DNA of 64,000 nucleotides from Brasilonema sennae CENA114 (GCF_006968745.1 NZ_CP030118.1:558001-622000); one strand, 5' to 3'; shown: positions 36,886-46,887, counted from the stretch's first letter. Notes: generated by a model not told the origin, from the letters alone. Numbers and translations are program-made.

Positions 36886-38337
36886 ACTTAGGGCATCAGT
36901 CTGACTTGTGTAATTGGATTCTCGTTGTTCTTCCTTTAACGACTTAAAATAATTTCTAGTACAATTTTGCTTTCCAAGCTGTTGGGTAAAGAAAAGCCGA
37001 TACAACTCACAACTTGGTTTTGCTTGATTGTCGTCTAGTTGAACCAAACCCATGCTTTCTAGTTTGTAAGCAGCGATCGCATCGAACTGCACTGTCTCAT
37101 TATTCATCACAACCTCTTGCATAGCTGATATTAGTTGTGGATCAGCTTGCAGTAGGGCTAAGAGTTCTCTGAGATGTTGACTATAAATTCCACCGAGTGT
37201 GTCAGCTGTTTGTAATAACTCCTCTAGCGTCACGCCCTCTTGAGAAATATGATAAAGCCCAAGACTCACCAGATAGGGATGCCCTCCCATCATTGTTTGT
37301 AACGGTGTCAGCCGTCCTGCCCCTTGCTCGTTTGCTGCCCAATCTATTCCATAGCATTGTGCTAAATTCTGTACTTGCTTGAGAGTAAATGGTGGTAGGG
37401 AGACTGTCAACCCAACATTGAAAGGAGATTGGTTAAGCTTAAGCGGGATATAGATTTCTGTGCTATGAACCACCACTAAACGCAATTTTTGCCAGATGCT
37501 ATCTTGTTTTGCCACCTCATGCCAAAATCGTAACATTGGCAAAAAGTCTTGAGCAATATTGGGGTGTTCAAAAACTCGATTGACTTCATTCAAAGCCAAG
37601 ACTACTGCACTATTCTCGATACATTGCAGCACATACCCCTCGAAATAGATTTTGCAGCTTACCTTGCTGCCCATTTCGGCGTCCCAAAAATCATCCAGAT
37701 TGGGGGGCAGGTTCAACTGCCTACTGACATTGATGCAGAACCAACGCAAAAACTTCTCTATCGATGCAAAAACGCCTTCATCAGCTTCTTGAAAGTCTAA
37801 ATAAACAGTTTTATAATCCTGTTTTTTAGCGTAAAAAATCATCCTGTTGAGCAACGAACTTTTGCCCATCTTTCTGGGTGCTTTGATACGGATCAAGCAA
37901 CCAGGTTGCATGATTTCTGCACAAACAAGTTCTTCAAGCGGAGGGCGATGGACGTAGAAAGGAGAAGCCACGGGTATTGGGCCACCTGGAAAGTCTGCCT
38001 TGCTTACTCTAACTAAATCTAGCGAAGTTTTTTGTGCATCATAATGTGCTTGAAACTCTTGTTGAGGCGGCTTGTTGTGCACAACAACGTTGTCTTGCTG
38101 GAATCTACTCAAAACTAGATGCAGATTTTTTTTGGTTACTCTTTCGCCAAGTGCCTCTGAAAGGTCTTGCCACAACTGGGAGCCAACTTCCTTTATGTAG
38201 TCGCTAGCGTAGCCTGAGCCTTTGGCCATTTCACCGTAAGTTTTTCCTAGTAATGATTGATCAAGTACAAACCGCTGAATGGAACCAAGGGGCTTGTCTT
38301 GGAAAATTTGTCCTAAAGCTTCCAGTAGATGTTCCAC
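36862..38337 (-). CDS. AAA-like (AAA_35) ATPase with N-terminal effector-associated domain
   Basis: About 491 residues from a GTG at 38337 (VEHLLEALGQIF), the usual start of this family. The frame is open to 38418 but the extra 27 residues are hydrophobic filler made partly by a TTAAAG repeat. Residues about 1-80 match the HTH-like N-terminal domain of cyanobacterial vWA-MoxR-associated and NTPase signalling proteins (YGEMAKGSGYASDYIKEVGSQLWQDLSEALGE-type pattern). The AAA_35 NTPase follows, with Walker A PRKMGKSSLLNR, the TVYLDFQEAD strand, VVLALNEVNRVF (Walker B variant, Asn for Asp) and GHPYLVSLGLYHI. Such proteins are predicted signalling or conflict-system switches. Confidence 0.82.
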   Translation of the reverse strand: MEHLLEALGQIFQDKPLGSIQRFVLDQSLLGKTYGEMAKGSGYASDYIKEVGSQLWQDLSEALGERVTKKNLHLVLSRFQQDNVVVHNKPPQQEFQAHYDAQKTSLDLVRVSKADFPGGPIPVASPFYVHRPPLEELVCAEIMQPGCLIRIKAPRKMGKSSLLNRMIFYAKKQDYKTVYLDFQEADEGVFASIEKFLRWFCINVSRQLNLPPNLDDFWDAEMGSKVSCKIYFEGYVLQCIENSAVVLALNEVNRVFEHPNIAQDFLPMLRFWHEVAKQDSIWQKLRLVVVHSTEIYIPLKLNQSPFNVGLTVSLPPFTLKQVQNLAQCYGIDWAANEQGAGRLTPLQTMMGGHPYLVSLGLYHISQEGVTLEELLQTADTLGGIYSQHLRELLALLQADPQLISAMQEVVMNNETVQFDAIAAYKLESMGLVQLDDNQAKPSCELYRLFFTQQLGKQNCTRNYFKSLKEEQRESNYTSQTDALSQFLLFKT

Positions 38338-38418
38338 GGTTAATAAAAAGTTAAAGTTAAAGTTAAGTAATTTTACGCATATTTTCTTTACTAGTAATAA
38401 TATACATCTAAAGGACAA

Positions 38419-39203
38419 TTTTTACAAAGATTAAAGCACAAAGGGACGGACAGTTCCCTAGGGCAGGTTAGCTACCGTAGAACTGTCGTCATTCAAATAA
38501 CTTGATCCAAGAATAAACTCGTGGGGATATTTTAAGTTCTGCGTTCCGCCCAACCTAATTCCTTCTCAACAAGCAGCACACAATTTCAGTCCACGGACAT
38601 AAATTTTGTTTGAGTTTTTCTGTCTTTGTGATAATTAATACAAAAACAATCACGAGCGCAATTGCCCCTATGTGTCCAGAAGGTTAACTTTTGCGAAAAC
38701 TTTCTCCCCAAATCTCCGGTTTGGACGACCCTGTGCTCTGCACAGTGGGGTATAAGGCGCGCAAAAGCGATAAGCCCGCTTGGTTTAGCTTGTGCGTATC
38801 GCACCCTCTAAGGGACTTCTAAATAAAAAAAACATCCCATCGCTTGGAGTCTATGGGGCGGGCTGCGATGAAGGCGACGATGAAACGACTTCCAAATAAA
38901 AAAACATCCCATTGCTTGGAGGGTAGGGAGCACTGGAGCACAGGAGCAGGTAGAGGAAAAATCGTTTTGAGTCCAGAAACTGGATAATTTATTTTTTGGA
39001 GTTCCCTAATCGGAAATATGCCCTAAGTAGCCATCATGAGCTGCAATCCCAATGGTTTAGACCACTGTATATTTTTTATGTAGTTCTTTTTTTGTGCTTA
39101 CCTACTTAGAGCCACGTACTTTACAAAGTTCACAAATCATTGATAATGGCGTACCTTATCAATCAAGCGCAGGAAGATATGGGGATTAATTATTTTGAAT
39201 TCA
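38419..39203. other. Gene-free region with direct repeats
   Basis: No supported gene; the open frame at 38586-38804 (minus) is compositionally noncoding. Two direct copies of a roughly 35-bp sequence (GACTTCTAAATAAAAAAAAC...CATCCCATCGCTTGGAG type) lie at 38814-38849 and 38887-38921, separated by 37 bp. The remainder, to the start of the EPS locus, shows nothing recognisable. Confidence 0.6.
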
Positions 39204-40322
39204 TCATTTAGAATGTTCTATTTCCCTTAATGAGCCTGAGAAGTTTTTTCTATCTCCAAATTTAGAAAGAAATGTTGTCCCCAAAACTTGAACATACTTA
39301 TCATGATTGTGTTGGTTATGTACCAGTTCATAGCCTCTGTGAGCCAACATTTCAGCTTTTTGAGGATTGTTTAAAAGATCCTGAATTGCTCGCTTGAGCC
39401 CTATTGGATCATGAGGATTTACACCAATAGCAACACCTGAATCAATCAGATCACTAATCATTCCTGGTGAGCGAGTGATGATTACAGGTCGCCGACAAGC
39501 CATTGCTTCAAACACAGTGGTGAGTCCAGCGTTAAAATTATTCTCAAGAAGGCTTAAAACAACTATGTCAGAATCCCGGTAAAGCTGCAATAACTCGCAC
39601 CACTCGTAAAAGCGAAACGACATATTACTTGGTGTGACTTTTGGAAATGCTCCTCTTGGTGCTCTTGTGCTGGGTGAAAAAGCACAAATCTTCACATCGA
39701 CATCTAAGTCTTTAGTGGCATCAGCTAGAGTTGCATAGTCCCGTTTCTCTAAACCTCCACTACCAATAATTGGACGCGACTTGTTTGGTGAAACCGATCC
39801 TGGTGTGAAAAACGATAGGTCTGTACATACTGAAGGTAATAGACAAACTCGGTTTTGATTTAAATGCAGGTAGTGACTAAGGAATTCAGCCTGATTAGCG
39901 TTGTGTGTGACAAATAAATCAATTCGGTCAGCTAGTTGAAACAAGTTCAATGCTAGAGAAGTTCGTGGTCGATTAGAGTTGTGAACAAAAACAATAATTT
40001 TGGGTCGCTTGTGTCTAGCACCGCAAAGTGCGGCAATTGGAAAGCCTATGACTTCACCAGTGCAATATATAACATCATCCTCTTGAAGCTGTGAGGATAA
40101 CTTGCGTGCTAAAGCCCAGTGTTCAGGACGACCAATAATCCTTGCACGCATTTTATCTATGGGCAGGACTGGCTCACCTGCTGGTTGATGAATGGTTGCC
40201 CCCAAAAGCTGAGTCAAATCCCATATTGCATGCCTAGGATTTTTTCCTGCTTGGGCATTTCGGGCGATCGCTTCTAAATCACATGAAGGGCATAAAGCTA
40301 TATGGTATTTCAAGACGTTCAT
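39204..40322 (-). CDS. Glycosyltransferase family 4
   Basis: 372-residue GT-B enzyme, the last gene of the exopolysaccharide locus. The C-terminal half has the retaining GT4 donor site: IIGSGGLEKRDYATL, then YRDSDIVVLSLLENNFNAGLTTVFEAMACRRPVI with the EX7E-like pattern, and SPGMISDLIDSG. The N-terminal domain includes FVHNSNRPR and a VTHNANQAEFL segment. There is no membrane helix. The donor sugar is unknown. It is separated from wzx by about 470 bp that holds a hairpin element and no gene. Confidence 0.87.
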   Translation of the reverse strand: MNVLKYHIALCPSCDLEAIARNAQAGKNPRHAIWDLTQLLGATIHQPAGEPVLPIDKMRARIIGRPEHWALARKLSSQLQEDDVIYCTGEVIGFPIAALCGARHKRPKIIVFVHNSNRPRTSLALNLFQLADRIDLFVTHNANQAEFLSHYLHLNQNRVCLLPSVCTDLSFFTPGSVSPNKSRPIIGSGGLEKRDYATLADATKDLDVDVKICAFSPSTRAPRGAFPKVTPSNMSFRFYEWCELLQLYRDSDIVVLSLLENNFNAGLTTVFEAMACRRPVIITRSPGMISDLIDSGVAIGVNPHDPIGLKRAIQDLLNNPQKAEMLAHRGYELVHNQHNHDKYVQVLGTTFLSKFGDRKNFSGSLREIEHSK

Positions 40323-40662
40323 ATCATGATTCAGGGATATTTGCTGGATATTAACACTGCAACGCGATTGTTAACCGATAAACTATGTTAACTGGCAAGA
40401 GCTTGCGCTCAAAACTTTTTAAACGCTTACGATCATATCCAGCCTTTGCTGATGACCAAGATATAATCAGCCAAGAATTGTTTACTAGTACACAACTTTT
40501 GTGGCTCCACATCCACTGCTACGATACGCACAAGCTAAAGCTAGCGGGCTTATCGCTAGTGAAGTTGCCTGCCACATTGGGAAAGAACCTAGTTGATTCC
40601 TAAGGATACTGCTGTTTGATTCTCTAATCAAGATATTAACTTTTGTCTTTACCAAATATCCT

Positions 40663-40802
40663 CATTTATAAAGTAAACATCAAGACTTTGTAGGTTGAGT
40701 GGAACCAAGTGGAACTCAACATTTAGTAGAGTTGTTGGGTATAATCCCCGATACGGGCACTTTCCAACCTACAAAATATTTTAAAGATTTACTTTATAAA
40801 TG
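40663..40802. repeat. Hairpin element overlapping the wzx stop codon
   Basis: Perfect 15-bp terminal inverted repeats, CATTTATAAAGTAAA (40663-40677) and its complement (40788-40802), bound 140 bp. A nested pair, TTTGTAGGTTG (40687) and its complement (about 40765), continues the stem, and AGTGGAACC and AAGTGGAACTC are direct near-repeats inside. The right arm provides the last two codons and stop of the flippase gene. Confidence 0.8.
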
Positions 40803-42146
40803 GCTTCCAAGCAGTGTTTTAATTGGTAAACCAAACCCCAAATAATTCCGAATGACTAAAAATAAAGCAAGTATAGCTATAAAAAATGCGGTAGTTTGAA
40901 TATCTTGAGCAAAACAAGTAAGTTTTTCCTGCCAAAGGCCATAAAGATTGACTATGTACAAAGGCAAATCGCTGAGTGCAATCACGATAATTGCCCCCAG
41001 TTCCCCAAAACTGTAATATGCCAGAGGTACACCTAGAGTAATTATTCCAAATCGAGCAAAATTACTTTGAGCTGAATATAAGGGCTTGCTAATTGCCAAT
41101 AGAGCAGGACTTATAGTATAAAACAGTAGAGAAAACCAGATGCCACTGCACAAAATTGGCATCATCCAAGTAGCTGCGGCATACCTTTTGTCATACAGTA
41201 CAGTAATAATTAAATCACCAACAGTAACCAAGCTTGCTAATCCAATCGCACACCCTATTAGAATCACCCACCGTTGACGGATAATTTTTGCTTGCAAACT
41301 TGACCTTGGTAAGTCAGCTTGTTGGGAAATTGTAGGAAAAATGACTTTATAGCTAAGTTGTTTAATAACTTCTCGGGGTATGCTTGCTAGGGTATAGGCT
41401 ACTGTATAAACGCCTAGCATTTCAAGTGACAGGATTTTACCCAAAACCAGGCGATCAGATTGTTCAGCTGCAAACATCAGTCCTGATGCAATGAACATCC
41501 ACTTGCCAAAGGATAGAATTTCTTTAACAGCTTCTGGCTCCCATGCAAAGCGATTGGAGTATTTTGGTATTAACCAATAGCTGCTAACTAGTTTGTATAT
41601 TGCTCCTATCACCATCCCAACAGCTAAAGACCAGACAGTTGGATAGCGCCAAACCAAGATACATAAGGTAGACAAAAAACTTGCTTGCAATAATAGGTCA
41701 TATACAGCAAGTTTACCTAATTCCATCCGGCGATGAAGAGTATGTTGGCTAGTACAGCTAAATCCATCAAAAATTGCGTATAATAAACTGATAGGAATCA
41801 GCCACACTAAGCGTTGATCATTGTAAAAATTTGCCATTGGAAAGCTAACAAGTAAACAAACAATCCAAATGACAACACCACGAATAACTTGTATAGTCCA
41901 AGCAGTATTTAAAAAAGCAGGTTCATCACCTCGTTTACTATTAATTATATTTTGAGCAATGCCAACGTCTGAGAATAACTCAAGACCAACTCTTAGGGTC
42001 GTGACTAAAGCCATCAAACCAAAAATTTCTGGTTGAAGCAAGCGAGTTAGAATCAAATTATTCCCAAACCGTAGGATTTGAATCCCTCCAAAACCAATAA
42101 TTGTCCAGATTGCACCACGGATAGCAAGCTTTTTTAGAGATGTCAT
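40794..42146 (-). CDS. Wzx-type polysaccharide flippase (oligosaccharide translocase)
   Basis: 450-residue polytopic protein of the MATE-like polysaccharide-transport family, expected to flip undecaprenyl-linked repeat units across the plasma membrane. About 12-14 helices are visible. The N-terminus KKLAIRGAIWTIIGFGGIQILRF and the segment LTRLLQPEIFGLMALV are diagnostic, as is LGKILSLEMLGVYTVAYTLA. Its C-terminus (LLGSHL) is encoded partly by a hairpin element. It lies in the same direction as the other EPS genes, 86 bp after the acyltransferase gene. Confidence 0.9.
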   Translation of the reverse strand: MTSLKKLAIRGAIWTIIGFGGIQILRFGNNLILTRLLQPEIFGLMALVTTLRVGLELFSDVGIAQNIINSKRGDEPAFLNTAWTIQVIRGVVIWIVCLLVSFPMANFYNDQRLVWLIPISLLYAIFDGFSCTSQHTLHRRMELGKLAVYDLLLQASFLSTLCILVWRYPTVWSLAVGMVIGAIYKLVSSYWLIPKYSNRFAWEPEAVKEILSFGKWMFIASGLMFAAEQSDRLVLGKILSLEMLGVYTVAYTLASIPREVIKQLSYKVIFPTISQQADLPRSSLQAKIIRQRWVILIGCAIGLASLVTVGDLIITVLYDKRYAAATWMMPILCSGIWFSLLFYTISPALLAISKPLYSAQSNFARFGIITLGVPLAYYSFGELGAIIVIALSDLPLYIVNLYGLWQEKLTCFAQDIQTTAFFIAILALFLVIRNYLGFGLPIKTLLGSHL

Positions 42147-42232
42147 AATTTATTTCATAAATTAGGTATGATTTGTAGTTCTTATAGAGCGAGTGATGCA
42201 CTTTCTGATAATATAGTATGGCTACTTTAACT

Positions 42233-43366
42233 TCATACACGAATAACGCCCTTCTTCTTTACAAGCTTGACCTTTTGGCTCAAGTTGATGGATGGTTTTT
42301 CTACCAATTCCCACATAAGGGCGGCAAAGCCAACACTAGCAATGATTCCTAGTAATAAAGAAAACCCTTGGCTAAAAGCGCTATTGTGAAGCAGTTTAAT
42401 ACCGAGGAAAAATGCTGCTCCGTAGATAGCACTATGGGTCAGATACAGACTGTAGGAAATATGACCAAGAAATTGTAGCCCTCGCCACTTTAACCAAACT
42501 TGCATGCGATTGGCTCGTGCAACTTCGAGTATGAGTACGGCGACAATCACACACCCAATAGTAAATTGTGTTGATTTTACCACTCCAGCAGCCAACAACA
42601 GCGCTGAATAAGAGTAAAACAAGATAGGCTTCAACTTATCACGCCATGACCAGTAAGCAAACACCCCTAGCAAAAATCCATACCATAACGGCAAAAAGAA
42701 AAAAGGTCTGCTATTATCTCCAAGCAGACCTATAGGAAAAAGAGCAGCAAGGACTGCAGCAGGGACAAATACAACTGATCGAGCATAACGTAAATTCCAC
42801 GAAGAATTAAGCCACTGTGCTAATCCTAAGAGTGCACAAAAGATTAAATAGAACTGTACTTCTATACACAATGTCCAGTAAACTTCGTTGATCTGTGGAA
42901 GTCGAAAAATATCTTGTAAATAGAATAGATGTGTCAGCAATCTCGGGAAAGATAAAGGCTCCTTTCCTGGCGCAAACGCCTCACCTTTGACATGGGAAGA
43001 TAGGAATGCAAAAGCTAGAGCAACGACAATTGAGACATAATACGGTGGAGTTAGTCGAGCAAGACGACGCAAACTAAAACGTCCAAAGTAGGATAAGTCA
43101 ATCTTTGCCTCACGTAGCGAGTGCGCAATCACAAAACCACTGAGAACAAAGAAGATGGCTACACCTAAGCCACCCCACTCAAAGACGCCAACGACAAGCC
43201 AGTGGGGCAAGGAGCTGGTTAATAAGGCAATACGCTCATCTAAAGGAGCATGGAATAAAACTACCCATAAAGCTGCAACACCCCGTAGGGCATCAAGAAA
43301 ATAGAAATACTCTTTGGGCTTAGATGCTGAAGCTGTTGAAGTTGTTGATGAGACTTTGGGGTTCAT
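42233..43366 (-). CDS. Acyltransferase family 3 (OafA/YrhL-like)
   Basis: 377-residue integral membrane acyltransferase that would O-acylate sugars of the polymer. Ten or so helices. The family motifs are YFLDALRGVAALWVVLFHA (His essential), FFVLSGFVIAHSLREA, RRLARLTPPYY and YWTLCIEVQFYL (the conserved ExxFY-like block). The Lys-rich C-terminus is cytoplasmic. Located between GT and flippase genes, so a decorating enzyme of the exopolysaccharide is the natural reading. Confidence 0.92.
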   Translation of the reverse strand: MNPKVSSTTSTASASKPKEYFYFLDALRGVAALWVVLFHAPLDERIALLTSSLPHWLVVGVFEWGGLGVAIFFVLSGFVIAHSLREAKIDLSYFGRFSLRRLARLTPPYYVSIVVALAFAFLSSHVKGEAFAPGKEPLSFPRLLTHLFYLQDIFRLPQINEVYWTLCIEVQFYLIFCALLGLAQWLNSSWNLRYARSVVFVPAAVLAALFPIGLLGDNSRPFFFLPLWYGFLLGVFAYWSWRDKLKPILFYSYSALLLAAGVVKSTQFTIGCVIVAVLILEVARANRMQVWLKWRGLQFLGHISYSLYLTHSAIYGAAFFLGIKLLHNSAFSQGFSLLLGIIASVGFAALMWELVEKPSINLSQKVKLVKKKGVIRV

Positions 43367-43420
43367 TTCTACAAAAGCATTGGGAAATATTTTTTGGATG
43401 ATATTAGCGCTACCTTTTTA

Positions 43421-43481
43421 ACAGTTACCAGTTACCAGTTACCAGTTATCAGTTCCTGTTCACTGTTCAGTGTTCACTGTT
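43421..43481. repeat. Heptamer array abutting a stop codon
   Basis: Consecutive 7-bp units of the ACCAGTT and CACTGTT types, reverse complement of the array at 5515-5577. The array ends exactly at the stop codon of the glycosyltransferase gene at 43482. Confidence 0.85.
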
Positions 43482-44786
43482 TTAAGGAGGGTTACTAGAT
43501 TCGTAACCAGATGTTGTTACGATCTGATATTCGTTCAGAAAAACTTGCTTTTGTTGATCATCAGGACGAATAGGTTCTAGTTTTCCTTGCAAGGCGCTAG
43601 TCATTAAACGATGCAGTCGTGCAACTTCATGGTGTATATTAAAGTCTTTTTCTACTTTGGTTCGACCTGCTTTACCAAATGCTGCTCGAAGTTTTTCATC
43701 ATTCAGTAACTTTTCGATGCGCTGTGTCAAGGTAACAGTATCTCCAGGTGGAACAAGATACCCATTCACACCATCTTCTACCAACTCACTGACGCCTGCA
43801 ATCTGGGTGGCTACCACAGGTACACCAGCCGCCATTGCTTCCATTAGTACAACTGGTATCCCTTCAGCAAAGCTGGACATTACGAAAATATCTGTTTGCT
43901 GAAAGTAATTGCGTACTTCAGCTTGGGATTTATAGCCAACGAAATTGACATTCTGATTTAATCCCAACTGAGTTGTCAAAAGTTCTAAATTTTGACGGTC
44001 TGGACCATCACCTACGACTGTTAATATGATGTCTGGATGCGATCGCCTTAAAGTAACCAAACTTTCTAGTAAAATAGGTAAACCTTTCGCTGCAGCCAGT
44101 CGTCCAACAAAAAGCAAGCGTTTTCCTGAGTCGTTATGGGAAACGACATCGAATAAAGCTGGATCCACACCACAATGAATGATATGCATTCGATTCCACC
44201 TTTCGGTGGATGCGAATATCATTCCTTGACTGCGAGCATAATGACTAATACAACAAACAAACAACGCTCGTTTGATTTTCTCGTCAAGTCGCCATTGATG
44301 TGGACGGAAGAAAATATAAGGACCGTGCAAGGTGAAGCTATAAGTAAAACCGCCCATTTCAGCGGCGATCATGGCTACGGTACCGCTAGCTTCTGCAATG
44401 TGGTTGTGTAGATGTACTATTTGTCTTTGTTTGATTTGTTTGGCAAGGATGCCTGCTTCCAAAAAGTAAAATAATTGATAGAACCCACCTCGCAACCCCG
44501 GTTGGCTGGTTGAGAATGCGAGCTTGATTGCTTGCAAGTATTTTTTTGGGGAAGCAAGGAGTAAATTGAGGTGCGCTAGCAGTAAGTTGATGAAATTGGG
44601 GGGAAGAATGTAGAAGGTGCGATCGCGCTCTAACTTCTGTTCCTCTCCCACTATATGTTCATCCCCTGTTCGGCGAACAGAGAATGTCTGGACGTCCACC
44701 CCCATTTTTCGCAAAGTTGTGACTTCTCGCTGGATGAAAGTATCTGTTGCTCTGGGATACTCACCAGTTAGGTAAGCTATACGCAT
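43482..44786 (-). CDS. Glycosyltransferase family 4 (colanic-acid type)
   Basis: 434-residue GT-B enzyme. Start MRIAYLTGEYPRATDTFIQRE is characteristic of the EpsF/WcaL-like branch. The C-terminal domain shows RLLFVGRLAAAKGLPILLE, VGDGPDRQNLE, NVNFVGYKSQAEV, FVMSSFAEGIPVVLMEAMA and AGVPVVATQIAGVSELVEDG, so the EX7E motif is intact. It is five bp downstream of the epimerase gene and certainly co-transcribed with it. The donor sugar is unknown. Confidence 0.93.
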   Translation of the reverse strand: MRIAYLTGEYPRATDTFIQREVTTLRKMGVDVQTFSVRRTGDEHIVGEEQKLERDRTFYILPPNFINLLLAHLNLLLASPKKYLQAIKLAFSTSQPGLRGGFYQLFYFLEAGILAKQIKQRQIVHLHNHIAEASGTVAMIAAEMGGFTYSFTLHGPYIFFRPHQWRLDEKIKRALFVCCISHYARSQGMIFASTERWNRMHIIHCGVDPALFDVVSHNDSGKRLLFVGRLAAAKGLPILLESLVTLRRSHPDIILTVVGDGPDRQNLELLTTQLGLNQNVNFVGYKSQAEVRNYFQQTDIFVMSSFAEGIPVVLMEAMAAGVPVVATQIAGVSELVEDGVNGYLVPPGDTVTLTQRIEKLLNDEKLRAAFGKAGRTKVEKDFNIHHEVARLHRLMTSALQGKLEPIRPDDQQKQVFLNEYQIVTTSGYESSNPP

Positions 44787-44791
44787 GGTAT

Positions 44792-45838
44792 TCAGCTTCC
44801 TAAAGGTTGCAACGAGGGTGTCGGCTGCGATACCTGCAACAATTCAGTATTGCTAAAACTGCGGTCAAGTGCGGTGTTCAGTGAATACCTGGGGTTCCAG
44901 TTCAAAACTTTTTTGGCACGGGCATTACTGTAGCTAAATAACTTAAACCGAGCATCCAGTATGATTGGGTTGAATATGCCAGGTAGCTTTGCTTGCCCAT
45001 TCAGCACTTTTTTGTTGTAGATCCAGAATAACCAGGCGATCGCCCGCATCAATGTCCAATTGATCCGAATCATCCGGGGCAAAGAGTATTTGCGTTTCGC
45101 GAGTTCCTTGACATAAGCTCTTTGGGTGGGCAAATCGTCATCAATGATATTCAAAGTTTGACCAATAGCCTCTTCACGTTCTACTGCGCTGACAATCGCA
45201 TTAGCACAATTTTCGACATATGTCAATGGCATCGTTGCATAAGCCCCGATTCGCAACCACAAATTGCCACTTAATTTTCCTCCAAGCAGGGTACTCCAGA
45301 GGTTATCTCGTCCATAAACTAATCCTGGACGAACAATTGTCACCTGTGCCTTGTGTTCTTGCTCAAATTCGCGAACAAGTTCTTCTTGAAGAATCTTGGT
45401 TTGGGCGTACTCATCCCGCTCAAGAGGATCGCACTCTACGAGTGTATCTTCCGTGATTGTTGTGCCAGAGGTTGTGCGAAGATAATCGTACACCGAGAAA
45501 GTGCTAATATCAACCAACCGCAGCACATTAGCTGAAAGCATGGCATTGAGCAAGTTTTCAGTAGCAATGACTGTGCCAGCAAAGCGTGTGTAAAAGTCGC
45601 CTTCTTTTGCGGCTGCCAAATGGATGACTGCGTCTACACTTTGGAGGGCGTCAACAATACCATTGGGCGAACGCAAATCGATACGGATCAGCTCTACATT
45701 TGGGTGATTGTGCCATGCTAGGCGCTTTTCATCACTAGATGGTCGCACAACTGCACGTACTTTATGTCCTTGTCGTAGTGCTTGGGCAACAACATATTGT
45801 CCGAGAAAACCGGACGCACCTGTTATCAATAATTTCAT
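44792..45838 (-). CDS. NAD-dependent epimerase/dehydratase
   Basis: 348-residue extended SDR enzyme. The Rossmann motif TGASGFLGQYV is at the N-terminus, followed by AVIHLAAAKEG. The catalytic Ser/Thr and YxxxK are seen as DISTFSVYD and DEYAQTKILQEEL. It resembles nucleotide-sugar epimerases/dehydratases and so probably prepares a sugar for the polymer. Its start overlaps the stop of the Gfo/Idh gene by four bases, showing translational coupling. Confidence 0.92.
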   Translation of the reverse strand: MKLLITGASGFLGQYVVAQALRQGHKVRAVVRPSSDEKRLAWHNHPNVELIRIDLRSPNGIVDALQSVDAVIHLAAAKEGDFYTRFAGTVIATENLLNAMLSANVLRLVDISTFSVYDYLRTTSGTTITEDTLVECDPLERDEYAQTKILQEELVREFEQEHKAQVTIVRPGLVYGRDNLWSTLLGGKLSGNLWLRIGAYATMPLTYVENCANAIVSAVEREEAIGQTLNIIDDDLPTQRAYVKELAKRKYSLPRMIRINWTLMRAIAWLFWIYNKKVLNGQAKLPGIFNPIILDARFKLFSYSNARAKKVLNWNPRYSLNTALDRSFSNTELLQVSQPTPSLQPLGS

Positions 45839-46887
45839 ACGTGATTCACCTCCAATAGTAGGGCATTAATTAAGTGATGTGTACGCTCCATATCTTCAAA
45901 ACTGATTGGTGGTTCCTTACCGTCGATGACTGCTTCGTAGGTTTTGTCTAAAAGTCGATGAATACCTTCATATGTCGTTTGTTGCATAATTTTGTTACGA
46001 AAATTCGTGAATGATGCTCCAATCAAATCGCATCCATTCAAAAAATGATTGATCAGCGGAGAGAGTTGTTCTCCAGCGCGAGGTATGACACAACGCAAAT
46101 GCGGCTGAAACAAATCAGTTTCTGCATAGCCTTTTGAACCTCGTACCGTAACGGTAAAAGTCTTAGGTGGTGTGTGACAACTGAATCGAATCCGAGCGTG
46201 TGCTGAGCCTCCGATGACGATCGCATCAAGGTCATCATACCGGAACAAGTCTCCACCACCATGATTACTCCATACAGCACTAACGCGCTCAAAATCTGGT
46301 ATGAAGCGCACCACCATTGAGCACAAGTGTGTCAGAAAATCATGGATAACCCCTGCAGGCATTTTATGAATGGGATTAGGCAGGTTTTCGTCTGCAAATG
46401 CTCCACCATCGCGAACCGGAAGTGCTATCCGGACTTCAACTTCCTGGACTTCACCCAAAGTCCCATCTGCAACTAATTTCTCAATCGCAAGGATTGGTTC
46501 GTTAAAACAGTAGTTTTGATTTTCAATCACCCAACGATTGTGAGACTGTGCAAAAGTCCAAAGTTCTTTAAATTCATCGTAAGTCGGTGTAATAGGCTTC
46601 TCACAGAACACGTGTACACCAGCTTCTAAGCAGTCCTTGGCAATCCGTTTGTGTGTGTGAGGCGGAGTCAGAATATGTACAATATCAGGCTTAACTTCAT
46701 CGAGCATCTGGCGGTAATCAGTGTAAGCTGAGTCTGCACCGAAGCGTTGGGCTGCATATTTAGCAGAGACTTTTGAAAGGTCGCAAACACTGGCTAGATG
46801 TGCGCGTTCAGATTTGGAAATAAAACTGAGATGTTCTTTGGAGATTGCCCCTGTGCCAATGACGGCTGATTTAAGTTTTGTTACCAT
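45835..46887 (-). CDS. Gfo/Idh/MocA family oxidoreductase
   Basis: 350-residue NAD(P)-dependent sugar dehydrogenase. N-terminal Rossmann fold: KSAVIGTGAISKEHL, with HILTPPHTHKRIAKDCLEAG and VFCEKPITPTYDE, the CEKP motif with the catalytic Lys. The C-terminal alpha/beta domain has GGGDLFRYDDLDAIVIGG. Partners in polysaccharide loci oxidise or deoxygenate UDP-sugars; the precise substrate is unknown. It overlaps the following epimerase gene by four bases. Confidence 0.92.
   Translation of the reverse strand: MVTKLKSAVIGTGAISKEHLSFISKSERAHLASVCDLSKVSAKYAAQRFGADSAYTDYRQMLDEVKPDIVHILTPPHTHKRIAKDCLEAGVHVFCEKPITPTYDEFKELWTFAQSHNRWVIENQNYCFNEPILAIEKLVADGTLGEVQEVEVRIALPVRDGGAFADENLPNPIHKMPAGVIHDFLTHLCSMVVRFIPDFERVSAVWSNHGGGDLFRYDDLDAIVIGGSAHARIRFSCHTPPKTFTVTVRGSKGYAETDLFQPHLRCVIPRAGEQLSPLINHFLNGCDLIGASFTNFRNKIMQQTTYEGIHRLLDKTYEAVIDGKEPPISFEDMERTHHLINALLLEVNHV

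Noticed and set aside
38586..38804. 72-codon minus-strand ORF with Cys and His residues
   Set aside because: Composition and position among dispersed repeats look noncoding, and no start signal is present.
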